A stretch of DNA of 64,000 nucleotides from Diploscapter coronatus (Eukaryota; Nematoda; Chromadorea; Rhabditida; Rhabditidae): the NCBI GenBank assembly GCA_964036155.1, contig OZ038423.1, positions 79,499,249 through 79,563,248 of the forward strand, given 5' to 3'. Of the stretch, positions 1-13,600 are shown one piece after another (within the stretch, counting starts at the first letter, position 1; each line of letters starts with the position of its first letter). The position numbers and the translations under genes are program-made. The notes under the pieces are model-generated. The model did no database searches, was not told the origin of the DNA, and saw nothing but the letters and a program-made list of their open reading frames with translations.

Positions 1-537
1 CTCAGGTGATTTTTTTAATTTGAAAAAATAAAAATTGCTATTTTTAGCCCATGGTTTTTACTCAGCCCCGTCGCTTCCAGCGTCAGAACAATAATAACTT
101 CGGCGGCGGACAGGGGAACAGGTAAAATTGTTAAAATTCTAGCGAAATTAAGCATGGCTTAAAAATCAGAAGTTAAACAAAAATTATATTAATTTCCAGA
201 AGGGAGTTCGTCCAGAAGAACAACAGGTTCCGCAGTGCGCTCGGACTCGGAAATGGCGGCGGCAGATTCATTCAGGAGGTTAGAAACTTGGAAGATAAAA
301 CACTCCAGGATCTTGCATCTTTTAACTTTATGAGATCAGAGCATCAAGATCTTGTATTTCAAAAAGGAAAGATATCCTAAACTTCTACTTTCTCGTTTTT
401 TCTTTAAATAGAGGTCTTGCATTTCTAAATTTTCAAAGATCCAAATCGACTACTTGTAGGTGCAGCGTTTCGAGCCGTCGTCCAGCTTCATCACGTCGCG
501 TCGCACCGCCCGCCGCGGCAGGGGATTCAGGGACTAA
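1..537 (+). CDS. 3' end of an Arg/Gly/Asn-rich protein (partial)
   Basis: C-terminal part of a gene whose 5' portion lies outside the window. Exons read 1-5, 48-121, 200-278 and 460-537, with GT/AG borders and consistent phase; the stop TAA is at 535-537. The visible ~75 residues are rich in Arg, Gly, Asn and Gln: an Asn run followed by GGGQGNRR, then LGLGNGGGR, then a basic tail ending RRGRGFRD. Such RG-rich tails are common in RNA-binding and mRNA-export proteins, but no folded domain is visible, so no function is assigned. It converges on the peptidase gene at 1252-6030. Confidence 0.6.
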
Positions 538-1251
538 GTCAGGGATATGCCAAATCGCCTCGTGGGTATATGAAATCCACTCCTATTCTCTTTAGAAACC
601 CGAATATGTCAAATCCACTTTATATATCCTATTCTCATTCTGTATCCGGATATATAAGATGCTATTCTCTTTATCTTATTTTATTTCACTCTGTCGTTTT
701 TTTATATCTGGATATGTAAAATTCACCCCCACCCTTTCCTTTGATACTCATGTGCAAAAGAAATCCTTTACTTCTTCCTATATATGCTCTCTTGTTGGAT
801 AAATTATCCGTAATTTTGTTTAGCCACATTGTTTTTATTCTATTTTTAAGTGACCATAATCGTTCTTTCATTTTTCCACTAACTCTCCATTTTGAATGTT
901 GTCTAGTTTCTTTCTCTCATTCAAAATGGGAAGTTCAACTTATTTTGAAGCCTCTTCGTTTTCTTTCTTGAATTTTTGACGGGGTATTGGGTTGACAAGG
1001 ATACTGTAGCTTTTTGATCCCGCCCCCTTTTACCCTGAATTTCTTTGATGTTTCTTTTGTTGGACTTTTATCGTCAATTGTGAAGGTTGAAGCGATGGAA
1101 GAATAAAGATGTGTATTGGAAAACAAACAACAATCTTTAACTTAAACCTGCTCTAATGCTAAAATTCTAGCAATAGAGCGCATTTTCATCCTACAGTACT
1201 CTAAAGGGTGCTCAATTGCTAATTTTTAGCACTTGAGCACACTTTTACGCT
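538..1251. other. Convergent intergenic spacer
   Basis: AT-rich spacer between two convergent genes. The stretch 560-720 holds degenerate repeats of a 'gatatgtaaaatccac' kind. A small hairpin repeat (about 1148-1250) abuts the stop codon of the peptidase. I see no gene. Confidence 0.5.
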
Positions 1252-4200
1252 CTAAATATTGATAGCATCCAGGTTCGAAGTATGTATGGACTGGTCGGAA
1301 ATCGCCGATGTCAAATTGTCGGCCGTGGGGCGAAATCCCAAAATATTCTCAAGTAGAATAAGAGGCGCTAGACCACCACCATATGACTGGATCTGAAATT
1401 TCGATTAAAAAAATCTTCTTCGTTGAAATCTTATCACTTGATCAAACTCGTATCAGTTTGCCATTATCTTGTTTTTTTAAAATTAAAATCATCAAATTTG
1501 TCAAAAATTCTATTTTGTCGACCGACCTTAGCCCATTTCATTCCAGCGTCTCGGTTAAACGGATCTTCTCGGAATTGTGAGGACCAAATCAGACTTGCTC
1601 CGGCTCTCGCCACCAGATAAGAATAATACCGAGCACCGTATTGGACCAGATGGTGGAATCTAGAGAGTCAGAAACATTATCTTCTCGTGTTAAAGCATAG
1701 GGAAGACTTAAAACCGGCTAGTCTAATTTTTCAATCAACGTCTTCCATATGTTTTAGGTCATAGAACAAAAATCGTCCGGAATATAATTTCGAATTTTCA
1801 CCTGTGCTGAAACGCAGTGTTTGGAGATCGAGTGATTTGTGGAAGGGAGGTGGAAAGCATCGAGTGGAAAAGTTGACCCGTCGTGAGTTTACCCTGAAAG
1901 AAACATGTTTAATATGAAGGAGCTAAATTTTAAAATTTTCAGTGGGGATCAGCTTTTCTTGACGGAACTCCTTACCTGTCTCAACAATTCAGGTGCTTCT
2001 GGTCCATGCAACTCCAGGTCGAACAAACTGTAGGCAGCCTGAAAAAATATATATTTTAACACTATCGTCCGGAGTTTTCTGCTTATCTTTCAATGTGCGA
2101 TGAAAATTTAAAAATATTCCAGACGTTTTTATTTTTCTATGTGTTAACATGCATTAGAGAGTTAACCTGTTGCACAACTTCGATTGCGGAGAATGCAGAT
2201 CTAGCAGAGAGGTGACTCGCCGCTTCGTCTATCGGAATTTCTTCATCATTTTCGCCCCGGAGTAGGGAACGGAACACCTGAATACAACTTTTTAGGCTTT
2301 TATAGAAAAAAAATCAAAAAGTAGGAGATTAAAAAACTAAAAGAAAAATTAGGAAAGAATAAGATAGATGACCAATTAAAGAAAAATCACCTGTATATCA
2401 TTGAAGAAGAACTCCATGAGGTTCGAGGGAATTTCGGAGAAATCCTGGGGACATCGAGTTCCTGAATTTAAATAAATAAATATATATATATATATCAAGC
2501 TTGCAACATAAAAAACTGCTTCCTCACCAGCGATGTGTTGATACCGCGTCCTGCCCAGAATACTGTGCATCGCGTGGCCCATTTCATGGAAGAAATTCTC
2601 CGCTGCGTGAACGTGAACCGGACTGAAGTTCGCCATTTTTTTTCGAAAATAAAAAAAAACGATCTACCTTTTCCTCCAGTTTTTCTGAGACTCGTCGCAA
2701 AGCGAAAGAGACACCACGATAATCGGGGTTTGCCATTCTTGGTTATCCAACTGAAACAAAAATTTAATTACAAAAAAAACTTTTCTTTAAAAATAACCTC
2801 CTTAGAGCATCTGACAGTAAAATGACAGTCCCCGACCGCTTTCGATTGTCGTTTTTCTACGTCCAAATAAATGAACCCCAGAGAATTGTTGTTTGGGTCT
2901 AGGGCTTCCTGGAAAGCAGAAAAATATCATAAAAAGTATAAAACTATTTAAACTCTTGTTGCAAACACAATTCATTCGAATTATACTCTCCATTGTCTCC
3001 GAGATGAACCCTTGCAAAGAAGGGAAAAGGGGTAGCCGCGGTCCTTAGCTATTTTTCTGCTCATTTGCTCTCTGCTTCCTCTAGCCTGGATGCGTCGCGC
3101 TCGCAGGTTATAGACGCAGAGTGCATATGAAAGGCTTGTCTCGAGGACAATGGAGGGCATTTCTTTTTGCAAAAAATCAAGACCAATCATTACCAATTTG
3201 ACCATCATCGAGTTCCACGTCTCGCCATTTTCAATGTTTCTCTCCACGAGGTTAACATCGTAGAGTCGATTTGCCAGTTTGACGAATCCTCTGATCAACG
3301 AGTCGACTGTGATGAATCGACCGATCCTTCCGAGCCTCAGTGATTCACCATAGGCTCGGGTCTGCAGAACAATGAGCAACTTGTAAAGTTCTTAAGGTAG
3401 TACTGTCTCTAATCCACGCAATTTCTATTCTAACTCACCTCATCCTTCTCCCTTAACTATGCCTTACTATCTTACAAACTTTACAAATTCCCGGAAAATG
3501 CAAATTCAAAAGATCTTTTTTTTCTATATAAAATAGCAATACAAATGTATTTCTTAGTATTTTGTGACTCTCTCTCTCTGTTGCAACTACAAGGAGCATA
3601 TATTTTCACGAGTTTTAACAAAATTCAATTCCTTTTTCAATATTTTAACCAAACAAAAATCGTCGAACTTTAAAAAATATGAAAAACTACATAGGTCTCT
3701 ATTTTTATAAAGATGAAATAAAAGACCCCGTACCTTGTAAAGATCGATGAGATACGGTAGGTCACACTCCAGAACTTTCGACTGCCCCATCGCGCATTGC
3801 GATTGAATGTCGTACAGAATCGCCACTTCTCGGTTCACCGCGGGTTGACATTTCTGAAAAGAAGATATATGAAGTCCAAAACAATCCCCCACCTCGATGA
3901 GTAAATGGAGGAACTCTTTGACATTATCATAGGTCCCCAAGACGGAATTATGCTGAGCTCTATGAGCGAAGGACTCGAACCCGGTTAATCTCGCCAGATC
4001 GTGCCGGCTTGTCACCAGACGTATTAACTCGGACTCCTGAAAAGTGCCTGATTTAAAAAAAAAAATCTTATAAAAGTGAAATATAAGGCCCGCGTTTATT
4101 AATATATGCTCCCCGATGGTGAAAATTTTTCAAAAACCAGCCCTAGTATACGTAATTTCGACTTTTTCTAGCAGATAAATCCATGCTAGTGATATCCTGA

Positions 4201-6030
4201 TAGTTTGGCGACGCTTGGAAGTGAGCACATAATTTTCGTGTGTTTGAAAAAATCGTTATTTTCAGATTGTCTAAGCAGGGTTCTAACGGTCCGGTCGGTA
4301 TTTTGCAGGTCGAGTCGGGCTGAAGAATTTGGAAATTAACTCGGGTTGGGCTGAGATTTGTTGAAAGTACTACAGGTCGGGCTGGATTTTTTTTTTTAAT
4401 GTAGACCGAGCTCGGACCGAACATTTTCGACCCGTTTAGAACCCTGGACCTAAGTCCCCCTTCCATATGAATTTCACCGTGTACTTTTTTATTTTACTAT
4501 GAGCTTCCTTAAAATATCCTAACCTGTCCCGGATTGGACTTGTAGAAGGTCGAATGTATGAAACTCCGCTTTTCCTGCTGACTTGAGTACGAAACTGGTG
4601 ACGTCAGCCTCGTAGAGGGCAGCGAGAAGCGGTACTTGTCCGTTCTGAACAAAAAAGGTATTGTCGATTGGGGAAGAACGCGTCGGTATCCGAAAATTAC
4701 GTTATTCGTCTCTCGTTTCTCTTCTACGCGACTCACTATTTCGCTCGTCCAAATTTAAAAGGCTGATGATAATTTAACATTTTCCGCACCTGCCAATTTC
4801 TACTGGGACATCACACTGCCACTGATACCGCGCACCAGCATCGAAAATTTCGCTCGATAAACGAACAAACTCCTCCCTCTGAAAGAAGGAAACCATGAAA
4901 TTTCTAAAAATACGTCTTAACAAATTCCATCTCTAATGGGAAGACATGTAGAATTATTGCTTTCTCAGACGTTTTTCATAAATAAAAAAAGATCTCAAAA
5001 CCGGATTCCATATATCTCCCTTTCCTAACCTGTTCAGGCGGCAAATGCACTCCGGACTGTTTGAAATCGTCGATGAAAAGGTCAATCGTTCTTTTATCCA
5101 AATCGTCCAATTTTCCAGATTCTTTTTCTTTCGAACCCTTCAAACGGTTGTACAGTTCCGTGTATGTGTTGAGTCTGAAAATTAGAATACATTTAAAAAT
5201 ACCGTAATTCTTTAAAAACAAAATTTTGGAAAGATATAGTAACAGTAAGTTTGCAGTAATTTTTTTAAGAATTGAGAAAGTTAGAGTAGATTTGCATCAT
5301 AGTTGAACAAGACTACACTAATCCAAATCTAAAATTTGGCAATACACTAAAATCAGACTTCTAAAAACTCGACCCGCAGAAAATAGTATATCTCTTTGGG
5401 AGAAGAAAGGAGAACATGCTCTTTTCCTCTCTCGCCTTCGTGTGCTATTGCTTTTTGCTTACATGAGCGGAGTATGAGCGCGCCCTAACTCACCCCTCAA
5501 TGAGCTGACAGAAGTCCCTCGAGCTCTCTTCAGCCGCCTCTCGGAAAGATTCATTGTTGTGCATTTGACGGACGCATTCTACCTGAAAAAATTAAATAAC
5601 TTTTTTCAACGATAAAATTGAAAGTAAAAAATAAGAAATAAAAATGACCATATCAGCAGCCTTGCAGATTTCATTGGACAGGTCATCGAAAAGTCGCACG
5701 GTCGTTTTCTTGGACCTGGAAGTTGAGGCTGGGTCCATGATCTGGAAGAAAATAATTTTGAAGAGTCAAAAATAGTAAAAATTGCCTGATTGACAATGCC
5801 CTCGCACTGGATTCTGACATGGTCGTTGAGTTCCTTGAAACTTGACGGAGTTTTCAGAGGTCCGTTGAATAGGCCCTGAAGTTTGAAAATTTAACTTCAG
5901 AATAAAACGCACCATAAACACTTTAAATTTCAAATTATAGAAACAAAAAAAAACTCACCCCACTAGCATGGTAAGCCCTAGAATAAAAGTGGTACGGCCT
6001 CAGAAATGGCAGAAGACGCCATCGATACAT
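1252..6030 (-). CDS. MIPEP: Mitochondrial intermediate peptidase (M3 zinc metallopeptidase)
   Basis: Family role: removes an octapeptide from imported matrix proteins after MPP cleavage. Nineteen exons (minus order): 6030-5959, 5875-5786, 5741-5649, 5582-5494, 5174-5030, 4878-4790, 4644-4524, 4036-3893, 3853-3734, 3361-3194, 2908-2798, 2750-2668, 2622-2528, 2461-2391, 2277-2167, 2038-1976, 1893-1802, 1659-1527, 1392-1252, giving 676 aa (human 713). The start [12 protein letters not shown] is Arg-rich and fits a mitochondrial presequence. The zinc site [11 protein letters not shown] followed by LGRTRYQH and [10 protein letters not shown] (third ligand Glu) matches MIP rather than thimet oligopeptidase. 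The C-terminal [14 protein letters not shown] is also family-typical. Intron 2 has a GC donor (CAG|gcaatt). A splice acceptor lies 7 nt before the ATG. The gene is 344 bp downstream of csn-6 on the same strand. Confidence 0.95.
2986..3157. repeat. Palindromic repeat, family G (MIPEP intron 10)
   Basis: Arms CTCCATTGTCTCCGAGATGA and the imperfect inverse CTCGAGGACAATGGAGG. One end recurs in inverted form at about 11105-11166 in an NPC1-homologue intron. Confidence 0.55.
5354..5490. mobile_element. Degraded palindromic MITE, family A (MIPEP intron 4)
   Basis: The left end CAGACTTCTAAAAACTCGAC followed by CCGCAGAAAATAG matches family A. The right half is diverged. Confidence 0.5.
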
Positions 6031-6373
6031 TTGGCGTCTATACAAATTTTATGTTTCTGAAGAATGAAGCATAAATCTACTCAAAGGAATAAATTGGCTA
6101 CACAAACCACGAATTTCATTAAATATAGCGTTTTTTTCAAATTCAAACTTTATTTCTCTTTAAAAACCCGTTGAGAAAGTTTAAAACAACTCTTGCGAAT
6201 GTGCCAGTAGATCAAGTAAATAAGATCCGAATAGTCGAATAAAATTAGGGCATTTCTGATAGTTTCTTTAAATAAAAAATAAAAAAGAATCAATTTCTGT
6301 GAATAATTTGCAGAAGAATAAATAAATTCACTTTCTTTTTTCAGGTATCAAGCAAATTCTCTTCAAGTGTAAT

Positions 6374-8877
6374 TCAGGCATCAAAAGGCTGCGACTGAGA
6401 AGCCATATACTCGTCGAAGGGCATACCCAACATTATTCGAGTCTTCCTGCTTCCACTCCTAAAATTTCTTAATTCAGACCTAATTTTTAATTCTGAATTT
6501 GTTTAAAACATTTACTTAGCTCTAGATTGAACTTGAGTTAGAATGACTTGTAACAAATTTCTCATATTATTTAGTCAAACCTTAAAAATTTTGACCTAAC
6601 TATAAGTCTGACCGGAGCATTTGTTTTTGAAGTCAGCCCTAAGAATTTTAAGCCTAACACCTAGGAGTTAATGTGTTGTTGTTATTGAAATACCCTACCC
6701 AAGTGGAGAATCTCGGTCGCTTCTGGATGACATCAGAGACATCGCGCGTTCCGAGGCGATTTGGTTGACGCGGTGAAGGAGCTGAGAATTTTTCATTTTT
6801 AACAAATCGAAAGATTAAATTATTAATTTTGAAAAAATATTTTTATTTTTTCAAGGTTGAACTAAGATTTTAACGAATGTATTTCTAACCATTTTTCAGA
6901 CATTAAAATCAAACCTGCGAAAATTCGGCGCCCATTTCAGTGAGTCCGGAGAGAAGAGTAGACAAAGTGATGTCGACGTGCTAAAATCGATTTTTCCCTT
7001 TAAAATAAAATGATCGAATGTTTTAAGATATCAATTACTTTTGAAAGAGATTAAATATTTCTCAAAAAGAGGTCAAAATCAAAAGAAAATACCGCAATAT
7101 CCTTGGTTTTGCCGCACTTCATCTCTACCAACTTCAAAGTGTCGCTGGCCTTCTTGACCTCCCTTAGAATGTCCTCATTCAAAGGCAGCTTTCCTTCAAT
7201 GACTTGGCGCAGGTAATTGGACATTACCTGAAAAATCAGTCATTTTCTAAAGATTATTTTTGAGATAAAGAGCAAAAAATGTCGGAAATCAATTTTTTAG
7301 GAATATAAAATTTTACCGCGACTCTACCCAGCAACATTTCGACCGCCGAGACGTGGGATTTCAGGCTTTTCGCGGGCACCGACTCCGAACCGGAACTGGA
7401 ATTCGTGGAATATCTGAAATTTTTTAAACTTTAATTATTCTTCAATCATATCAAGAAATTCAGAATTAAAGAAATAAATATGAAAAATTCTAGATAAAAA
7501 GGCTAAAGATATATATATATATATATATAAGGAATTTGAAGTCTAACCAGATTTCTCAAAATTCGACCTGTAGAAAAATAGTATGAGATATTGAGAGAAG
7601 AAAGAGCGTATCCTTTTCTTCTCTCTCGATAAGATATGCTATTTTTCTGCGGGTCGAGTTTTGAGAAGTCTGAATCGAACCTGACAATGTGATCGACGCC
7701 TACTCGCTCGCTCTCCTCGGAAATGACCGCGTAGTCGAGTTTGTAGAGCTCGTTCAAGCCGGCGACCGTGTCAGACTGCACTGATTCATACATTACGATG
7801 GGCAACTGCAAATATGATTAGTTTTGTAAATAAAAATAATTTTAAAATACTTTTTTGAAGATAAATTTTTTCCTCATTTGTTGAAAAAAATTTCAGAGTT
7901 TGATTATTTTGAATCGTTTTATTGAAATACATTTTTGAAATGAAATAGGAAAAAACAACCTTCGATGATGACCCAGATTGCTTGTAGGGGTTGAGTTTGA
8001 GGACGATAGGAAGCTCGATGAGTCTGCCGAATTGGCGGTAGAGCTCAACCTCGTCCTGGTCGAAATGCTCATCGTCTCCAGTGCAGTAGTACCCAATCAC
8101 TTCCAGCTCGTCGAACATTTCTTTGTCTGGAAATTTCAGTTATAAATGCATGTGTTTTTCCCTCAACTGTCTTAGGACCCACTTAGACGTTAGTTCCAAT
8201 GCAACTAACGTCTGAACGAACCCTAGAGACATTGAAAATTTGCTAATCAAAATTTCAGAAAAAATCTGAACCAAGATCTAGAAATTTGCGTTCTACACTT
8301 TCTATACTTTACTCATTCAAAATTAAAAGAAGATAATAATGAAAAATAATAAACTTACACTGTTTTTGCCTGCAGAAGAAGTGTTCGACGTCGAACACGT
8401 CGCAAGGCAGCAGCTTCTGTTCATTCGCGCTCGACTTGAGAGGCAATTCGAACGAGTTGCGTAGCTCCGCGTTCCTACCCGCGCGGATACCGAGCAGTGC
8501 TCCGCATACCTTCAAAAACTATTTATTTACTTGTATTATTTTTTTAAATTCAAATATTTTTAATATAAAAATCGACTTTCAAAAATTTGCATTTTGAATA
8601 TTGTCCTAAAATTGCGATAAGTTTCAAGCTTTGTCTTATTCAGAAACTTTAAAAAGTTGATTAGTACGATCTGCGAGTTAACTCAAAACAAATCTTTAAA
8701 GAATATTTAAGTTAAAATAATAAAAAATTTACAAAAAAAAACCTTATGTTCTCGTCTTTCCAGGTTCTGCGCCTTCTCCCTGGTCCAGTGCTCAGAAGCG
8801 TTGATGATGACGAGCGGGTGTAAATTGCAGTGCATATTACTCTCCGACTCCATAACGCGCACCGAGCCGGGATCCAT
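6374..8877 (-). CDS. csn-6: COP9 signalosome subunit 6 (MPN-domain protein)
   Basis: Non-catalytic MPN subunit of the COP9 signalosome; the complex removes NEDD8 from cullins, and CSN6 pairs with CSN5. Exons (minus order): 8877-8743, 8509-8359, 8126-7960, 7805-7681, 7413-7317, 7227-7093, 6980-6915, 6781-6699, 6458-6374, all in phase, 347 aa (human 327). Landmarks: LHPLVIINASEHWTR near the N-terminus, VCGALLGIRAGRNAEL then NSFELP, VIGYYCTG, ESERVGVDHIV, and a helical C-terminal half. No JAMM zinc motif is visible, as expected for CSN6. The ATG follows an acceptor (ttccag|AAGATG) with no upstream coding exon, so the mRNA is probably trans-spliced. Intron 4 carries a 125-bp palindromic repeat that starts 9 bp from the exon. 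The order csn-6 then MIPEP with a short gap suggests an operon. Confidence 0.93.
7548..7672. mobile_element. Palindromic MITE, family A (csn-6 intron 4)
   Basis: About 37-bp imperfect inverted ends: CAGATTTCTCAAAATTCGAC left, GTCGAGTTTTGAGAAGTCTG right. The centre is a purine tract facing a pyrimidine tract. It is preceded by an (AT)n run at 7510-7528. Confidence 0.7.
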
Positions 8878-10645
8878 CTTCTGGAATTTTTTGGAACTTT
8901 AAATATTTTTTAAAAATTCGAGTTTTCTAGAAGTCAGAAATCGTGTTCTGGAAGTTCTAAAAATGCAAAAAAAATAATGTTCGGGACTTCTTTTAGAATT
9001 TGAAGAGAGATGTTCTATTATTGATGTCGAAATCTGGGAGGTCGAAAATGAGTAGATAACGGATTTTAAGCCAGTCTCCCTTCGCGTGCTATTTCTCGAT
9101 TTTCTAACCACTAAAAATAGCTGTGCACCACTTTGTACACGCCTCCCAGATTTCGGCATCGACGATAGTTCTAGATGTTTTATAATTTAAAAAGAAACTA
9201 AGTTCTAGAACTTCTAGAAGTTAAAAATTCGAAAAATCATAAATGACGAACATCAAACGTAAATAGCGAACTAGAACGATTAAAGGACGGACAATAAAAA
9301 GGCAAAGAAGGCAGACCTTCATTTTTCCGAAATGATTAAGTTAGCTAATTGGCATAATTACCGTTATTTACCCACTTCTCTAAGAATGATCAAAAACTGA
9401 TTTATTATCATCAGGACGAGATTGATAAAGCAACTATCAGTAAAGACGAAGGTTAATATAGGAGCGAAGTGGTTGTTGAAAGGAGCTTTACATGATGCAT
9501 AACTTTGCAAAAGATCACAAAAATAACCGTACTGCTGAAAAATTTGTTGAGTGAAGTAATTGAAATCATCGAATTGAGAACAAATCAAAGCAAGGCATAC
9601 TTACCCTAAATTTTAGGTAAGTGGACCCCCTTTCAATATGTGCGAAACATTTATCACAACCTAGGTCAGAAAAAATGATAATGAGATGAAACTCTATAAC
9701 CGGCGGGATAGTAGACTCGGAATTTATAATTTTAGAGCACAACGAAAATTCGATTATCACATTTTTAAGAAAAGTTACAGGTTCTCAAAAATACGTTTCA
9801 AAATTTTCTTTCTCCAAAAATATTTTGAAACATACTCAAAAATGTAGAATATGACACCTCCTAACTAAAATGGTTCACCTCGTCAACAAGTAGAAGAAAT
9901 TAAGAGCAAAATTGAGATGAGAAAAATTGCAGTTTTCAAATGAAAAAAACCCGGATGCTCATAATAAATTTACACTGCTTCGAATTACCAAAATTAATAT
10001 ATTGCAGATTTCCACACCCTGTTTTCAAAATGAAATTCTAAGTCAAGAAAACCTAATTGTTAAGGAATTTACAACAAAAAACTAGGAAAGATTTTTTTTA
10101 AATCGTTTAATGTTCAATTTTAATGAGATTAATATTGTCGGGGTTGCGTCATCGTCGTTATCTTACATTTGAATTGTTCAAAGTTGACGATATTTATGCA
10201 ATGAAGAGGTAGATTTTCGAATTTTGCGAACCTCTGAAATTCGCGGACTTATCTCATCAATTTTAAATTTTATTTATTTTCACTAATCATCAAATCGTCG
10301 AGTGAAACATTTTATACTGAAAGCGTATAAAGTTTTCGTTAGCTTGAAATTTGAAAAATATCATATAAAAATGGGCTTTTCTTCAACTTTTAGTCGTCTT
10401 GGAAATTTCACGCTCATTCCAGGTAGACTAGTGTTTGTTTGTAGAGAAAAAATGGCTGAACCTTCCAAAAGCCTAATTTTTATCATAACTTATATGAAAA
10501 GGGTAAAATTGTTGGCGCATGTATAGGTTTATCTCACATTATTTTCATAGCGAAGCAATAGAAAAAATGGGATAACTCTACACGACTTTTCCTGAGATAA
10601 AACTACACGCACTCAGGATTTTCAAATTTCGACCTACCATAACCC
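8878..10645. other. Intergenic region between NPC1 homologue 3' end and csn-6 start
   Basis: AT-rich spacer on the minus-strand side of two co-oriented genes. It contains a palindromic repeat at 9023-9166 (family C). Short open frames at 9364-9760 and 10302-10526 show no codon bias, splice signals or recognisable motifs, and I do not call them genes. Confidence 0.5.
9023..9166. mobile_element. Palindromic MITE, family C (copy 1)
   Basis: Ends GATGTCGAAATCTGGGAGG and the inverse, CCTCCCAGATTTCGGCATC. It is an inverted copy of 34467-34622 with no coding capacity, upstream of csn-6. Confidence 0.75.
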
Positions 10646-13600
10646 TCATTCCGAACACGGGGTCAGAATCATGGGCGCCGAATTGTGGCTGGATAGTCCT
10701 CGGGATAGCCTCCGAATGGGCGAGACTTGGGCTGGAGGTGGCATGATGTCATCGATCCGACGTCGGGACTGAAAAGATCACGGTAAGTCTTAGGAGTTAC
10801 GGCATTTTAGGGAATTTTCAGATTTTTTATAGTAAGGATTAGAGTATTTTGAATTTCTGTATCCTTAGAGTACGGTAATTTCGAAATTAGTGTTTTTAGA
10901 TTACGATACTTTATTTAGGAAGCACTGTGTACCTGATTTAGAATGACGGTTCTTCTTGGGAAGCGACCTTCTGACGTCAATAAAGGTGATAGGGCTTCTG
11001 AAATAATAGTCTTTAAAGAAATCAAATAAGTTTAAAAAATTGGTTATCAGAAAATCACAATTCGTGAGTAAAATGGAGTCCGTTGCATTGCCCATCAAAG
11101 AGTTTGGTGGATAACGCACGTCCCCGTCCCCTTTCTTTGCAAGGTTCATCTCGGAGACAATGGAGAGTAATTACCGCTAGAAGACGGATCCTTAGGTGAC
11201 TGTAGTTGCCGGTTTCCAGTCGACAGAGCCATGTTTCTCCTCAAACGATCGCCCTCAGATTCGTGATCCGTTGAGCCCACTTGAAAATGCGTCTTTTTCA
11301 TCGGGCGACGGTTCATCGGGGGTCCTTGAAATATTTCTTTATTAAGCGTTTTAAATTCACTTGTTTAATTCCATGCTAATAAAACTTCTAATGAAGGTCA
11401 GCTTTGACAAAACTAGCTTTTTCCTACAAATTTTGATGAACGAGTCTGGAGGTCAGCGTAAACGACAAATTTTCTAACTTTTTTCACGGTGAACATCAAC
11501 TTAATTTGAAATATTTTCCTCTTCATTATAAATGTGTGTTCAAAAAATTCAAATTACCTCCAAAACTTAGTATCACGGGCAGTAGTATCAGAGCGTGCAT
11601 CGCACCAATCAGAACGATACCCAGGAAGAGTCGGAAGTAGAAGACCTTGAAGATCTGAAAACATACTCATGTTAACATGGCTAACGCCTGAGCTAAACTT
11701 CGACAATAAGTTAACAAATACAATAAACTTCAACATTCATTTTAACCGCTAAGATTAAATAATTCATTGTCAATGATCAATTACTTGAGACGAAAGAAAT
11801 AACAGTCTTTTGGTGGACAGGAATTAGCACGCTGTTTGCAACAGACTTTGCGCTATTACATTATATTCAAAGAATGAGGTTGGCGACTATCTGTGCATAC
11901 GTAATGCACACTTTGCACATTCGAATTTATGCATCATTTATTTTGTCTCAGGTTATAGGCCATTAACAATACCTGAGAGTGCGCGAAGGCCAACACCAAA
12001 GTCGCCCCCAGCATCGCCAAAGTTAGGCCGGAGGAAATCTGAAAAGTCGGATTGCGAACATTTTTTTAGATAAATTTCAATATTCAAGGTTTAGTTGATT
12101 TCGTTCACGGGATAATGTAATCATGAAGACATGGCGAGTTTTACTTATAGTCATTAACGTACGTACAAAGAAGTTAATATGCTTTTGCAGGAAATGGTCG
12201 AGAAAGACAAATTAAAAGTCTGACTTTGAAAACGCTTACCGTAGACCCCATCGCAGCTAGGGCTTCCCTTGACCGATCGATCCTTGTTGGGAGGTGCGAG
12301 TGGGAAAAGGCCCGAACGATGTGAACCACGAATTCCACGGAAATGCCGACGCTCTGAAATTTAAAATTATTTTTTACAATGAAGATCAACTTTTTAAAGA
12401 CTAAATTAAACAAAAAAAATGACAACAACCTCCTTACCATGACCAAATTCGCCACTGAAACCGCATTTAACTCGATATTCCAGACGAACATCAGACCGAT
12501 AAGATCGATGATTATCGAGCAAATCGTGCAGACTGAAAATGTCACCTTCAAATTGCCAGTTTTAATAATACAAAATTCTTCAAAGTCGATCATTTCAAAA
12601 CAGTCATGATGTAAAAACGGCAGTAAAATTTCAACATTTTCCATTTTTTAAAAGAATTTTCTAAGAAGAGTACCTAAAGATACAGTAATCCAAAAATAAA
12701 CTGAAAAGCCACGGTAAGAAACTAATTTTTACCTGACAAAACGGCACTCCAAGGGTCGAATCCGAGAATAACGCAGTTGGTGATGAAAATGACGACCATT
12801 GACAAGACGAGTTGCGTGGCGCAGTTATCCGCGATTGTGCCGTACTGCTCGTAGAACACGTAAAATGGGCTGCAAACGTTCAATTTTCATTAGAGCTTCT
12901 TGATTTTTGCCAAAAAATCACAATTTTGGTCATTCGAAAGTGTCGCGATCAGGCGAAATAGTATGTAGGAATAGGGGAGGGTAGGGATTGTAGGGAAATG
13001 CCCTCTCGCTTTTACACACTATTTTGTTATGACGCGACGTTACGACAAATCCAAATTGCCAAGATTTTCTTCAAACAATCAACAACTTTCTTTAGAAATT
13101 CTGAAATTTGATTAAGCATTTGCGATTTTTCTTCTAAAAACCCCAGCTTTTGGTGCAGCATATGTCATAATAAGGGAAAAGTCATATTTTGTGTAGAATT
13201 TTCTAGTTTCAAACATTTACCTGTACGGAAATACCGTAACCCCACTGATGTTGATGCTCTTCTGGATCTGACTTGCGACCCAACGAGCTCGGTCCATGGC
13301 ATCTAAAATGTCAAAGTTTAGAAAAATTCGACGTTAAAAAATCCGATGATAATAAAGCTAAGATTTTTCAAAGTAGCGATTAGATTGCTGTTTTTTGTTG
13401 TTTTTAAATCGAAGAAATGTTAGTATTTCATAAAGATTACTGTAATTTGTGAGAAAAAATATATCGTATACCTATGAATTCTTGAGAGTCCGATAGATTC
13501 AGCTTCCGATGGAAGGTCATGAAGTGCGATGCGACGACACGGGATCGACCGTCCAAGCTGATCGCCGTTTTGAACGCGGCTCTACCGCTGAAGTTTATTT

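Noticed and set aside
10901..11149. 82-codon open frame starting [10 protein letters not shown]
   Set aside because: It spans an NPC1-homologue intron, a family G repeat end and the real 65-bp exon 10933-10997 read in another frame.
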